DNA from: Natronocella acetinitrilica
GTDB lineage: Bacteria; Pseudomonadota; Gammaproteobacteria; Nitrococcales; Aquisalimonadaceae
Assembly (NCBI RefSeq): GCF_024170285.1
Contig: NZ_JALJXV010000008.1
Location: 237,755 to 301,754 of the forward strand
Direction of reading: 5' to 3'
DNA: 64,000 nucleotides
The position numbers were made by a program, and so were the translations under genes. How positions within the stretch are numbered: position 1 is the first letter of the stretch; every line of letters starts with the position of its first letter. The notes under the pieces are model-generated. The model had not been told where the DNA came from, did not search any database, and saw only the letters and a list, made by a program, of their open reading frames with translations. Positions 16,717 through 25,282 of this stretch are shown in pieces.

Positions 16717-18000
16717 TCAGTCCTCGCAAGCAGGTAGGCCGGCTCGCGGCGGGTTGGTCACGTCGCATCCGACGTCGTCTTGCTCCAGCGCTCCAGGGTC
16801 TGTCAGGTCAACACTTTGCGGTCGGTTGCCATCCTCTACCCAGGCGAGCAGCGCATCCAGGGCGGCCCCTGTTTCTGCATCACTGAAGGTACAGTGCCCC
16901 ACATCTCGAACGAACCAGTTGGCCAGCAGCGCTGATTGACCAGCCGTGTCCACACGCTGTGCATACTGCTGATGCAGGCTTGGGGGCGCGTAAAGATCGC
17001 CGAGTGCCGATACCAACAGCAGGGGGGCGCCCAGGGTTCCCTGCAGTTCCGGCAGGGGCCTGATACCGGCGCGCTCCAGTACAGGGTCCGGCGGAACCCG
17101 CAGGATTGTTTCGTTCAGCCGCTGCTCGGCCGCGCCGCCGTCAACCTGATAGTGCCGCTCGGCGTTGCTGTAAAGATTGCCGGGAAGCAGGCCTCCGAGA
17201 GCACCATCAACTGCGCCCAGTTCGAGCACGCGCAAGCCCCAGGCGTCGAAGGCAGCGTCGAACAACGGGGTGTTGCCGCCGCTCAGGGCACGCAGCGCGG
17301 CGCGAAAATCGTCACCGGCTGGATGCAAGGTCGTGGGGAAGCCCGGGCCGAGGCGCTGGACTACCTCGTCCATACCCGCACTCTGCAGGGCCGGCTCGGG
17401 AAAACGGGTCTCCGTGTCTGTGAGGGCATGGGCGATGAGGTTGATATCCAGCAGATAATTGAGGTGATCCCTGCCATCCATGGGTGCGCAGAAAGCCAGG
17501 CCACCGGAGTAGTCCTCTGGGTACTGCTCCATGCTCGCGATGGTGACCTGGCCGCCCAGGTCATGGCCGATCACCAATGCAGTTTCCGGCGCGCGGATGC
17601 GTTGTGAGAACACGTCCAGCAGGGCCCGTGTGTCCTCGACGCCTGCGGTGACGTGGTAACCGTTGGCGTGGAAGCTGCTCGCCGCCCAGGCGATTCCCTG
17701 ATCCAGCAGGGCTCCGCGCAAGGGCGGATTGATGACCGACAGGTCCGCGCGATCACTGGCCCGCAGTGGTCGGGCGTAGAGGACCAGGGTGCCATTCCAG
17801 TCGGGTGGAACCTCGATGCGGTATCCCGCACCTTCATGTTCTCCCCACAGGCGTCGCGTCGAGGGATGCGCCTCATCGGCGTCGAAAGCCAGCTCTTCTG
17901 CGTTGACTTGCCAGCCTTGGGCTTCATTGTCTGCCGCCAAACCAGGTATCGCAGAAAGGGCCAGGGCGATGACAGCGATTAGGGTTACGAAACGCCACAT
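16717..18000 (-). CDS. Exported alpha/beta-hydrolase-like protein with Asp at the nucleophile position
   Basis: The 427-residue protein has a signal peptide (MWRFVTLIAVIALALSAIPG, cleavage at LAA). Its alpha/beta-hydrolase features include the nucleophile elbow VIGHDLGGQ, in which Asp147 replaces the usual Ser, and a late His in RDVGHCTF. An Asp nucleophile is known in epoxide hydrolases and haloalkane dehalogenases of this fold (GHDWGG type). Cys residues near the C-terminus (HCTF, DVGCDVT, LPACED) may form disulfides in the periplasm. Substrate unknown. It is divergent from another hydrolase gene at 18117. Confidence 0.7.
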   Translation of the reverse strand: MWRFVTLIAVIALALSAIPGLAADNEAQGWQVNAEELAFDADEAHPSTRRLWGEHEGAGYRIEVPPDWNGTLVLYARPLRASDRADLSVINPPLRGALLDQGIAWAASSFHANGYHVTAGVEDTRALLDVFSQRIRAPETALVIGHDLGGQVTIASMEQYPEDYSGGLAFCAPMDGRDHLNYLLDINLIAHALTDTETRFPEPALQSAGMDEVVQRLGPGFPTTLHPAGDDFRAALRALSGGNTPLFDAAFDAWGLRVLELGAVDGALGGLLPGNLYSNAERHYQVDGGAAEQRLNETILRVPPDPVLERAGIRPLPELQGTLGAPLLLVSALGDLYAPPSLHQQYAQRVDTAGQSALLANWFVRDVGHCTFSDAETGAALDALLAWVEDGNRPQSVDLTDPGALEQDDVGCDVTNPPRAGLPACED

Positions 18001-18116
18001 GGATTAACTTCTCTCTTGCCTGCGCCACGAACTGCAGCATGATACCCATGCAACCGGGAAGGAACCATCGACGGGTGTCACACTCTGACAGCGCTATGAA
18101 TGGCACGCTGGGCGAA

Positions 18117-19052
18117 ATGGCCCGACATCTGCACCGCGGTATCGCCCTCAGCAGTCTGTTGGCGGCGAGTCTTGTCGGCTGTACTCAGGCTTCCATGGAA
18201 ACGATAGATAACGGCATGGCATTGAGTCCCCCCGCGTCGTTCTTCATGGCCGATGACGGCGTCGCACTGCCTGTGAGTGAGTGGGAGCCCGCGGATTCCG
18301 AATCCCGCGGCACCGTCATCGCGCTGCACAGTTTTGGCGATTTCAGGCTTGCCTTCGAGGAAGTCGGGCCTGAGCTGGCACGGGCCGGCTATCGCGTGGT
18401 GGCTTTCGATCAACGCGGCTTCGGCACTACCCCTGAGCAAGGACGATGGGCTGGCGAGGAGCGTATGATTCGCGATGCTCTGGAAGTCTACAATGCTGTG
18501 CGGGCGCAGACCGACGCTCCGGTCTATCTGCTTGGCGAGAGCATGGGTGGCTCGGTCGCCCTGTTGCTCGCGGCAGAGGCCGAGATACCGCCGGACGGTC
18601 TGGTTCTTGCGGCGCCCGGTGTTCGGGAAGGCATCCCATTCCGGCGGGGTTGGGATGTTCTGCTGTGGCTGGGAGAGCGCATCCTGCCCGGCGCTGGCGT
18701 GCGATTGTCGCGGAACTATGAAGGCACCCTGGTTGACAGTGCCGTCGAGCGCTTCGGGGAGGATCCACGCATCGTCCGCCGCGTGCGGCTGGACACCTAC
18801 GCGGGATTGGTGCGCCTTGCTGACGACGCCACCGAGATCGCCGGGCAGGTGGCTGTGCCGACGCTGATATTCTACGGCGGAGAAGACGGCATGGTCAGAC
18901 CGGAAGCGATCCGTGGATTGCAGAGAAGCCTGGCCGGGCCGGTGGAATTGATCATTGAGGAGCAGGCTCCGCACCTTATATTGCAAGCCCCGGATCAGCG
19001 TGCTCGCATGGACGTGTTGATCGATTGGCTGGAGGGGCAAAAAAGACTCTGA
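18117..19052 (+). CDS. Alpha/beta-hydrolase lipoprotein (monoacylglycerol lipase/lysophospholipase-like)
   Basis: From ATG 18117 the product is 311 residues with a lipoprotein signal (lipobox SLVGC). It then has a Hydrolase_4-type lipase domain: ALHSFGDFRLAF oxyanion region, FDQRGFGTTPEQGRW, nucleophile elbow GESMGGS, acid FYGGEDGMV and a His in APHLIL. Family members hydrolyse monoacylglycerols or lysophospholipids. Alternative starts exist at GTG 18075 and ATG 18096. The lipobox holds with any of them. It converges on a small lipoprotein gene two bases away. Confidence 0.78.
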   Translation: MARHLHRGIALSSLLAASLVGCTQASMETIDNGMALSPPASFFMADDGVALPVSEWEPADSESRGTVIALHSFGDFRLAFEEVGPELARAGYRVVAFDQRGFGTTPEQGRWAGEERMIRDALEVYNAVRAQTDAPVYLLGESMGGSVALLLAAEAEIPPDGLVLAAPGVREGIPFRRGWDVLLWLGERILPGAGVRLSRNYEGTLVDSAVERFGEDPRIVRRVRLDTYAGLVRLADDATEIAGQVAVPTLIFYGGEDGMVRPEAIRGLQRSLAGPVELIIEEQAPHLILQAPDQRARMDVLIDWLEGQKRL

Positions 19053-19054
19053 TA

Positions 19055-19447
19055 TCAGAGGCGCCCCACCCAGCGTTCACCTTCCTTCACGAAGATGATG
19101 CGACGCGGTTCTTCCATGCCGTCGCCATATCGGACACGCCCTTCCACGTGGACTTCTTCGCTGGAGATCTCCCGTTCCTCGTCGATCAGTACAGCATCCA
19201 GTCCACCATGTCGTTCGTACTGCTGCTCCATGACCTCGGCCATCATGTAGTAACTGCCGCCCCGAAAGGTATCGCCCAGTGCACCATCCGGCGCCAGCGA
19301 CTCCAGCGCCTGCTGCCGGTCGCCGTTATCGAGGCGTTCGAAAAAGGCCGTGTAGGCGTCTGCTGGAGAACTGCTTTCCGGAGCCGAGCCGCCGCAGGCA
19401 CCCAGCAACAGAGCAGCGAAAACCAGAAACAACCATGAGATCCGCAT
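19055..19447 (-). CDS. Small lipoprotein, NTF2/DUF4878-like
   Basis: From ATG 19447, with GGAGG six bases upstream, this 130-residue protein has lipobox LLLGAC. A compact domain follows (DAYTAFFERLDNGDRQQALE...VEGRVRYGDGMEEPRRIIFVKEGERW, shown in parts) that resembles DUF4878/NTF2-like lipoproteins. The +2 residue after Cys is Gly, so outer membrane sorting is likely. Function unknown. A palindrome CTCTGATATCAGAG (19047-19060) spans the junction with the convergent lipase gene. Confidence 0.7.
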   Translation of the reverse strand: MRISWLFLVFAALLLGACGGSAPESSSPADAYTAFFERLDNGDRQQALESLAPDGALGDTFRGGSYYMMAEVMEQQYERHGGLDAVLIDEEREISSEEVHVEGRVRYGDGMEEPRRIIFVKEGERWVGRL

Positions 19448-19556
19448 TGCAACCTCCGGACTGATTACACCAACTGCGTCGGCGCGATTGTAGACGCGTT
19501 TCAGAGTGTGCTGTGCGACCTGGCACAAGGCACGCCGCAGCGCAGCATCGCACGAA

Positions 19557-20777
19557 TCAACTGGCACCCCTGGTGGCATCGGTTCGTGGGTCGTGGGGTC
19601 GGCCACGCCGAGCCAGCACTGTGACAAGCACCGCGACCACCAATGCCAGAGCCGAGAATGCTAGAAACGCGCCTGCCAGCCCGGTGAGCCCCACCAGTGG
19701 CTGACTGAGAAACGGGGACAGGAACTGCCCCAGGAACAAACCCGCCGTGCTGCCGCTGATGATGCGACCCCGCATGGACAGGGGGGCGATTCGTAACAGC
19801 CACTGATTCACGGTTGGAATCAGCAATCCGAGTGCAGCACCGACAAAGGACAGTCCGGTCAGGATCAGCGGCAGGCCCTCGGCTGCGCCGATCAGGCCCA
19901 GGCCACCGGCTATGGCGAAAAACGAGGCTGCCAGCAGTTGCCATTCCGGAAAGCGCAAATAGAGCTGCCGGTAGCTGAAGCTAAGGATTGCGGCGCACAC
20001 CGTATTCACTGACAACGCGGCTCCGGCAAGTGCACCGCTCATGTAGCCGAGTTCATGCAAGCGGTAGGGGAGTTGCAGGGGGACCACGTAGAACAGACCC
20101 ATGCCGAGCAGCATGCAGGCATAAAGCCCGATTAGCGATGCCATTGCCGGGCGCTGTTGGTCGCCCCTGGCAGCAGCCTCGGCGCGTTGCGCCGGCGTAT
20201 AGACCGGAGCCTGGCGCAAGGCGATGAGGGTAATTGGAAGTAACACGAACGCCGCCAGGTACAGCGTGAATGGTCCTCGCCAGCTCAATTCTGTGAGGAG
20301 ACCGCCGCCGAGCAGGAACACGACGCCGCCTATGGCGGCCGAACTTGCCTGCAGGCCCAGTACCTGGCTTCGGCGCACCCCCTGGTAGCAATCGCCGATC
20401 AGCGTGGTGCAGGCAGTCATCAAGCCACCCACGGCAACGCCGAGGAGGGCGCGGCTGGCCAGCAGGACTGTCAGAGAGTCCGTGTACAGGCCGACAGTCC
20501 CGCTTAGCCCGTACAGCGTCAGTGCGACAACAATGACGGGTTTGCGCCCCACCCGGTCGACCAGTAGCCCACCCAGCGGCGCGCACAAGGCAATGAACAG
20601 CGCCGGCATGGTGAGCACCAGGCGGGTCAGGAAATCCGCCATGGGCTCATCGGCGAAGGCCGCGGTGATGGCGGGCATCGCGGGGGACACTGCGGCCCCG
20701 GACATGACTGTCAGGCTGCTACCCGCCAGCAGGGCAAACAGCAGCAGGGGCGACTCCGGGTTGATACGCTGGTTCAC
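19557..20777 (-). CDS. MFS transporter
   Basis: The 406-residue protein has about twelve hydrophobic helices and the major facilitator motif between TM2 and TM3 (PLGGLLVDRVGRKP). A basic central loop follows TM6 (RQAPVYTPAQRAEAAARGDQQ). The pattern fits drug:H+ antiporters of the 12-TM type. The start is GTG 20777, overlapping the stop of acpH (GTGA), so it is coupled to acpH. Substrate unknown. Confidence 0.85.
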   Translation of the reverse strand: MNQRINPESPLLLFALLAGSSLTVMSGAAVSPAMPAITAAFADEPMADFLTRLVLTMPALFIALCAPLGGLLVDRVGRKPVIVVALTLYGLSGTVGLYTDSLTVLLASRALLGVAVGGLMTACTTLIGDCYQGVRRSQVLGLQASSAAIGGVVFLLGGGLLTELSWRGPFTLYLAAFVLLPITLIALRQAPVYTPAQRAEAAARGDQQRPAMASLIGLYACMLLGMGLFYVVPLQLPYRLHELGYMSGALAGAALSVNTVCAAILSFSYRQLYLRFPEWQLLAASFFAIAGGLGLIGAAEGLPLILTGLSFVGAALGLLIPTVNQWLLRIAPLSMRGRIISGSTAGLFLGQFLSPFLSQPLVGLTGLAGAFLAFSALALVVAVLVTVLARRGRPHDPRTDATRGAS

Positions 20778-21385
20778 GCCGGTAGACTGCCATCTGTGCC
20801 GGTCAGTGCGGGAATCGCCTGATCCCGCCCGGGCAACAGGGGGAATTCGAGAAAGTCCTGCTCCAGCGCCGGATAGAGCTGCTCCAGCTGGCTACCGATG
20901 TCATGCAGGCCAGGATCACGGGAGAGACGCAAGCCGATGCGGGAAATCGCTTGAATGACATTGGATAGCTCGGCATAGCGTCTGATCCAGTCCTCCTGGA
21001 TGATGCGCTCGATCCGGTGTCGGGTGTGGTGGTCGGGGCAGGCGGGGAGGGCGTTCAGCACATCCCGGTAGCAGCCGGCGAGGAAGGCGTCGAGGGAGCC
21101 CTCCGAGCGCACCGGCCAATGCCGCAGCAGGAAGTGATCCCAGAGGACATCCAGGGCAATGCCGGCGACGCGGCGGTGACGTCCGCTGAAGCGGGCCCTG
21201 GCGCGGCGCATGATCGGATGCTGGTCGCTGTTGCTGTCCACCTGCCGGTGGCGCCTGACGCCCGCCATGATGCGCGGTGGCAGTGCATGCCGGTCCAGGG
21301 GCCCCTTGACCCAGTCGCCCATGAGGTTGCCCAGTCGATGCTCGGCATCCATGTCGGCGAGATACAGGTGGCCGAGGTAGTTCAT
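20774..21385 (-). CDS. acpH: Acyl carrier protein phosphodiesterase
   Basis: From ATG 21385 the product is 203 residues and begins MNYLGHLYLADMDAEHRLGN, matching the AcpH start. It shows HRQVDSNSDQHP, VAGIALDVLWDHFLLRHW and a DUF479 HD-like metal centre. AcpH removes the 4'-phosphopantetheine arm from holo-ACP. The substrate acpP is encoded at 51202. The longer in-frame upstream region has no start signal. It lies in a run with a thioesterase (13 bp upstream) and an MFS carrier (GTGA overlap). Confidence 0.85.
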   Translation of the reverse strand: MNYLGHLYLADMDAEHRLGNLMGDWVKGPLDRHALPPRIMAGVRRHRQVDSNSDQHPIMRRARARFSGRHRRVAGIALDVLWDHFLLRHWPVRSEGSLDAFLAGCYRDVLNALPACPDHHTRHRIERIIQEDWIRRYAELSNVIQAISRIGLRLSRDPGLHDIGSQLEQLYPALEQDFLEFPLLPGRDQAIPALTGTDGSLPA

Positions 21386-21398
21386 CGCCGCGGCGCGG

Positions 21399-21830
21399 TC
21401 AGTCGGGGTCAGGCAGCAGGGCCCGCAAGGATTCCGGCAAAGGGCGGGAGCGGCTCTCGGCAAAATCCACCCACACGACTTTGGCCGACCCGGTGGCGTA
21501 GAGAATGTCGGTATCCCGGGCATCCCGGATTTCGTACTCGGTCATCACACTGCTTCGACCGGGTGCCAGACCATACATGCTGATCTGGAGCCGCGCAGGA
21601 TGGACGATGGAGCGAAGAAAATCGCAGTTGGCGTTGATCAGCACGGGGCCCTCACCCTGGGCGCCGGCAATGCGCCCCGAAACCCCCTCAAGCCATTCCA
21701 CGCGGATGCTTTCACAATAGGTGAAGTAGGTGGCGTTGTTGATGTGGCCAAGCGCATCCATGTCACCCCAGCGCGTGTCCAGCGTGGTCTCGTGCAGCAG
21801 GGTGCGTGGCTTGCTCATGGTGGCGGGCAC
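21399..21830 (-). CDS. Acyl-CoA thioesterase, 4HBT hotdog fold (YbgC/FadM type)
   Basis: This 143-residue single hotdog domain has the active-site motif RWGDMDALGHINNATYFTY with the catalytic Asp. It hydrolyses acyl-CoA thioesters; the YbgC/FadM branch acts on short or long chains, and the substrate is not clear here. ATG 21830 or ATG 21818 can serve as start. It stands just before acpH and beside rhlB on the same strand, and only five bases separate its start from the rhlB stop. Confidence 0.83.
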   Translation of the reverse strand: MPATMSKPRTLLHETTLDTRWGDMDALGHINNATYFTYCESIRVEWLEGVSGRIAGAQGEGPVLINANCDFLRSIVHPARLQISMYGLAPGRSSVMTEYEIRDARDTDILYATGSAKVVWVDFAESRSRPLPESLRALLPDPD

Positions 21831-21835
21831 AATGC

Positions 21836-23101
21836 TCAGTTCGGCGATGCAGATGGTCGGCGGGGACGACGGCCACCACCACCATTGCGTTTCGGGCCCG
21901 TGCTTGAGCGGCGCATGCGCACCGGTGGCTTGGGCTCGATCAGCAGTTCCGGCGCAACCACTTCGGCGGGGATTCGCTGCTCGATGTAGGCCTCGATATC
22001 GGGCAGTGAATAGACGTATTCGTCGCAGGCCAGGCTCAGCGCATCACCGGATTCGCCGGCTCGCGCCGTCCGTCCGATACGGTGCACGTAGTCTTCGGCA
22101 TCCTGCGGCAGATCGAAATTGATCACGTGGCTGACGCCGGGAATGTGCAGCCCCCGCGCCGCCACGTCGGTGGCCACGAGTATCGGGAGATCCCCGTCCT
22201 GGAAGCGCTTGAGCAGGGATTCGCGCTTCTTCTGCGGAATATCCCCAGAGATCACCTCGGCATCGAAGTCGTTGCCCTTCAGATAGCCCGTGACCTGATC
22301 GGCGGCGCGCTTGGTGTTGACGAAGACGATGGTGCGACTTGGCGTGTGCTTGCTGAACAGGCCGAGCAGCAGTCGGATCTTGTCGTCCTTGGCAACGTGA
22401 TAGAGCTTCTGGGTGACGTTCTGCGCGGTGATCTGTTCTGGCTCGATGCGCACCACTTCCGGGTCGTTCATGTGCTCATAGGCCAGCTCCAGCACGCGCT
22501 GCGACAGCGTGGCCGAGAACAGGTAGTTGATGCGCTTGTCCGGCGGCGGCATGCGCCGGAAGAGGTAGCGGATGTCACCGATGAAACCGAGATCGAACAT
22601 CCGGTCGGCCTCATCCAGCACCACGACCTCGATGTTGTCGAGCTTGAAAACGCCCTGCTTGTAGAAGTCGATAATCCGGCCCGGCGTACCAATGATGATG
22701 TCCACGCCGTCCTCGAGCATTTTGCGCTGCTGCTCGTAACCGGTGCCGCCATAGATGGCAGCGAACTTCATGCCGGTGAACTGGCCCAGGCTCTCTGCGT
22801 CCTTGTGGATCTGCAGGGCGAGCTCCCGGGTCGGTGCCAGCATGATGCTCCAGGGGCCGCGCTTGTCATCTGCCACCGGCGTTTCCATGAGGTAGTGCAT
22901 GGTCGCAAGCAGGAAGGCGGCAGACTTGCCCGTGCCCGTCTGGGCCTGACCGGCCAGATCCCGCCCTTGCAGCGCCATGGGCAGGGTCGCTTCCTGGATG
23001 GGGGTGCAGTGACTGAAGCCGACCTCGTTCAACGCATCGAGCAGGCATTGCGTGATACCGAGGGATTTGAAGGTAGTAACTGAAAGATGGTCGTTTTTCA
23101 T
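21836..23101 (-). CDS. rhlB: ATP-dependent RNA helicase RhlB
   Basis: From ATG 23101 the protein has 421 residues, the same length as E. coli RhlB. It has the Q motif (FSHCTPIQEATLP), GQAQTGTGKS, APTRELA, TPGRIID, VVLDEADRM, FSATLS, VATDVAARGLHIP and HRIGRTARAG, with the RhlB-like SLACDEYVYSLPDIEAYI. The basic tail (RMRRSSTGPKRNGGGGRRPRR) can bind RNA. In gammaproteobacteria RhlB works in the RNA degradosome bound to RNase E, which is also encoded in this window. Residues upstream of ATG 23101 in frame look non-native. Confidence 0.92.
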   Translation of the reverse strand: MKNDHLSVTTFKSLGITQCLLDALNEVGFSHCTPIQEATLPMALQGRDLAGQAQTGTGKSAAFLLATMHYLMETPVADDKRGPWSIMLAPTRELALQIHKDAESLGQFTGMKFAAIYGGTGYEQQRKMLEDGVDIIIGTPGRIIDFYKQGVFKLDNIEVVVLDEADRMFDLGFIGDIRYLFRRMPPPDKRINYLFSATLSQRVLELAYEHMNDPEVVRIEPEQITAQNVTQKLYHVAKDDKIRLLLGLFSKHTPSRTIVFVNTKRAADQVTGYLKGNDFDAEVISGDIPQKKRESLLKRFQDGDLPILVATDVAARGLHIPGVSHVINFDLPQDAEDYVHRIGRTARAGESGDALSLACDEYVYSLPDIEAYIEQRIPAEVVAPELLIEPKPPVRMRRSSTGPKRNGGGGRRPRRPSASPN

Positions 23102-23227
23102 GGCCGGAGAGGCTACAGGATTTCGTGCTGATTGTCGCCTGTCGGTAGCCCTGCTGCCTTTGCCACCGGAACGTGTTTGTGGTTCCATCCCGTGTTCGAC
23201 AGCCCGGCATTGGATGGATCAACCCCC

Positions 23228-23788
23228 ATGAATCGAGACGAGACGGTAGCTGCCCTGCAAGCGGCGGAGCGGCTGCATGATGATCATGCAGTCGAACAAG
23301 CTTTGGAGGAGATGGCCGTCGCCATCACCCGGGACCTTTCCGAGGCCGTCCCCGTGGTGTTGTGCGTCCTGATCGGCGGGCTGATTCCTACCGGTCGGCT
23401 GCTGCCCAAGCTCGATTTCCCGCTGGAAGTGGATTACGTACACGCGACGCGCTATCGCGGTGCGACCCGGGGCGGAGAGCTGGTCTGGATCGCCCGGCCG
23501 CGGTCTGATCTGCGGGGGCGCGAAGTATTGATCGTTGATGACATTCTCGACGAAGGTCACACCCTGCGAGGCATTATCGAGGACTGCCTCGAAAGGGGCG
23601 CTGCTCGGGTGCGCGTCGCAGCACTGGTGGAGAAGCGCCACGACCGCCGTCATCCGGAGGTCGTCGCTGATTATGTCGGTCTGGTGGTGGATGACCGCTA
23701 CGTGTTCGGGGCGGGCATGGACTATCACGACATGCTGCGTAATGCGCCCGGCATCTACGCGGTGGTGGAGCAGGAGGCGGGCCAATGA
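23228..23788 (+). CDS. hpt: Hypoxanthine-guanine phosphoribosyltransferase
   Basis: The 186-residue product has the PRPP-binding motif REVLIVDDILDEGHTL and the flexible-loop region YRGATRGGELVW, with the purine-binding DDRYVFGAGMDYHDM. It converts hypoxanthine or guanine plus PRPP to IMP or GMP. It overlaps the MTI phosphorylase gene by four bases (ATGA), forming a salvage pair: hypoxanthine freed by the phosphorylase can be recycled. Start ATG 23228 is chosen for its alignment with family length. It is divergent from rhlB. Confidence 0.87.
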   Translation: MNRDETVAALQAAERLHDDHAVEQALEEMAVAITRDLSEAVPVVLCVLIGGLIPTGRLLPKLDFPLEVDYVHATRYRGATRGGELVWIARPRSDLRGREVLIVDDILDEGHTLRGIIEDCLERGAARVRVAALVEKRHDRRHPEVVADYVGLVVDDRYVFGAGMDYHDMLRNAPGIYAVVEQEAGQ

Positions 23789-24522
23789 CTGTCGCAATTA
23801 TCGGGGGTACCGGCCTGACACGCCTCAAGGGCCTGGAAATTACCCACCGGGAAGTGGTCCATACGCCCTATGGCGAGCCATCGGGGCCGATCACCCATGG
23901 GGTTCTGCACGGACGGGAAGTGCTGTTTCTGGCGCGGCACGGTTATGGGCACACCATTCCTCCTCACAAGGTGAATTACCGGGCCAACCTCTGGGCATTA
24001 CGGCATCTCGAAGTCACCCGGGTGATTGCCGTGGCGGCGGTGGGTGGCATCAGCGACGCCATGGCCCCGGGACGGATTGCGTTTCCTGATCAGATCATCG
24101 ACTACACCTGGTCCCGGCACCACACGTTCTTCGAACATGATCTGACCCATGTCACTCACATTGATTTCACCCATCCCTATGACCCGACCCTGCGTGAAGT
24201 CATGATTCAGGCAGCGCGTGTCGCCGGCCTCGATGCAGTTGAGCAGGGAACATACGCGGCCACCCAGGGCCCCAGGCTTGAGACCGCTGCGGAGATTCGC
24301 AAGCTGCTTCGGGACGGCTGCGACATGGTGGGCATGACCGGCATGCCGGAGGCAGCGCTCGCCCGGGAGCTGGAGCTTGCCTACGCCACCTGCGCGGTAG
24401 TGGCCAACTGGGGTGCGGGGTTGCGCTCCGAGGAGATCACCATGGCCGACATCGAAAAGAACCTCGACGAGGGCATGGAACGTGTCCGCACGCTACTGGG
24501 GGCGTTCATTCCCAGTCTGTAG
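23785..24522 (+). CDS. S-methyl-5'-thioinosine phosphorylase
   Basis: This 245-residue nucleoside phosphorylase begins MTVAIIGGTGLTRLKGLEIT, with the phosphate-binding RHGYGHTIPPHKVNYRAN and EQGTYAATQGPRLETAAEI. The purine site reads GMTGMPEAALARELELAY; the MTGMPEA sequence is the variant linked to 6-oxopurine (MTI) use, where MTA phosphorylases read MTTxPE. MTI phosphorylase is known from Pseudomonas, where MTA is first deaminated. It yields hypoxanthine and 5-methylthioribose-1-phosphate. A short GC-rich dyad (24526-24545) follows but has no T-run. Confidence 0.83.
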   Translation: MTVAIIGGTGLTRLKGLEITHREVVHTPYGEPSGPITHGVLHGREVLFLARHGYGHTIPPHKVNYRANLWALRHLEVTRVIAVAAVGGISDAMAPGRIAFPDQIIDYTWSRHHTFFEHDLTHVTHIDFTHPYDPTLREVMIQAARVAGLDAVEQGTYAATQGPRLETAAEIRKLLRDGCDMVGMTGMPEAALARELELAYATCAVVANWGAGLRSEEITMADIEKNLDEGMERVRTLLGAFIPSL

Positions 24523-24555
24523 CCGCTGCCTGCATGGCAGGGCAGTGGTGTCTTG

Positions 24556-25239
24556 CTAGTCGGCGCGTTCGATGCGCACGATCACCCCAAGTACAGGGTG
24601 ATCCAGATAGTGTGTCTCTCCGCTGCGCATGCGCCGACGTTCCTGCATCACGACCACTGGCGATTGCACGCTGTCGAAGAGCGGCAGATGATCCACGCGC
24701 CCTGCCAGTCGCAGGCTCGGATCCACCAGGCGCAGATTGCTCTCGATATGGAGAAATCGCTCCACGTATACCCGCAGATAACCCGACAGCCCCGGCAGCG
24801 GCCTGGCTGCAGCGAGGCCATTGTCTTCGTCGTCGGTTCCGCCGAGGGCTGGTGTGGGCGATGATGGTGCCCCGCCAAGTGGAATATTCACAGCAGGCGC
24901 TGTGGTCTGGCTCAAGCCCGGTTGCCTCCAGCCGGCGTGGAGCAGCACGCGATAGCGATCCTGGTTGTCCAGACGGCGCGCAGTCTGGCCTAGACGCAAC
25001 TGATCCGCTGACAGCTGGGTGAAGCGCGCGTTGTCCGGGTTGCCGCTATTGGCGAGCTCTGCGTAGCGAGGGAAGCTCGCCGGCTGCCAGGTCATCGGCC
25101 AGCGTTCTTCCGCCAGATCTGCATGGGTCTGCTGGAAGATGATGACTTCGACATCAAACAGCCGGGAATCTGCAGAGGCCACATTGGCGCCGATCAGCAG
25201 GCAGACAAAGACCAGCCATTGTTGATAGAACCGACGCAT
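24556..25239 (-). CDS. csiV: CsiV-type peptidoglycan-binding protein
   Basis: From ATG 25239 the product is 227 residues with a signal peptide (MRRFYQQWLVFVCLLIGANVASA). The first mature strand is RLFDVEVIIFQQTH, the hallmark start of CsiV. Later segments are LSGYLRVYVERFLHIESNL, LRLAGRVDHLPLFD and YLDHPVLGVIVRIERAD. CsiV binds peptidoglycan, was described in Shewanella/Pseudomonas as linked to biofilm and envelope biogenesis, and usually sits next to mfd as here (43 bp). I infer co-transcription. Confidence 0.85.
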   Translation of the reverse strand: MRRFYQQWLVFVCLLIGANVASADSRLFDVEVIIFQQTHADLAEERWPMTWQPASFPRYAELANSGNPDNARFTQLSADQLRLGQTARRLDNQDRYRVLLHAGWRQPGLSQTTAPAVNIPLGGAPSSPTPALGGTDDEDNGLAAARPLPGLSGYLRVYVERFLHIESNLRLVDPSLRLAGRVDHLPLFDSVQSPVVVMQERRRMRSGETHYLDHPVLGVIVRIERAD

Positions 25240-25282
25240 CCCCAGTCTCCATTCGTTGCCCCGCTCGCATGGTGCGACAGGG

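Noticed and set aside
19047..19060. Palindrome CTCTGATATCAGAG as a shared terminator for the convergent pair
   Set aside because: It has no loop and no T-tract, so it is more likely an operator-like or chance palindrome.
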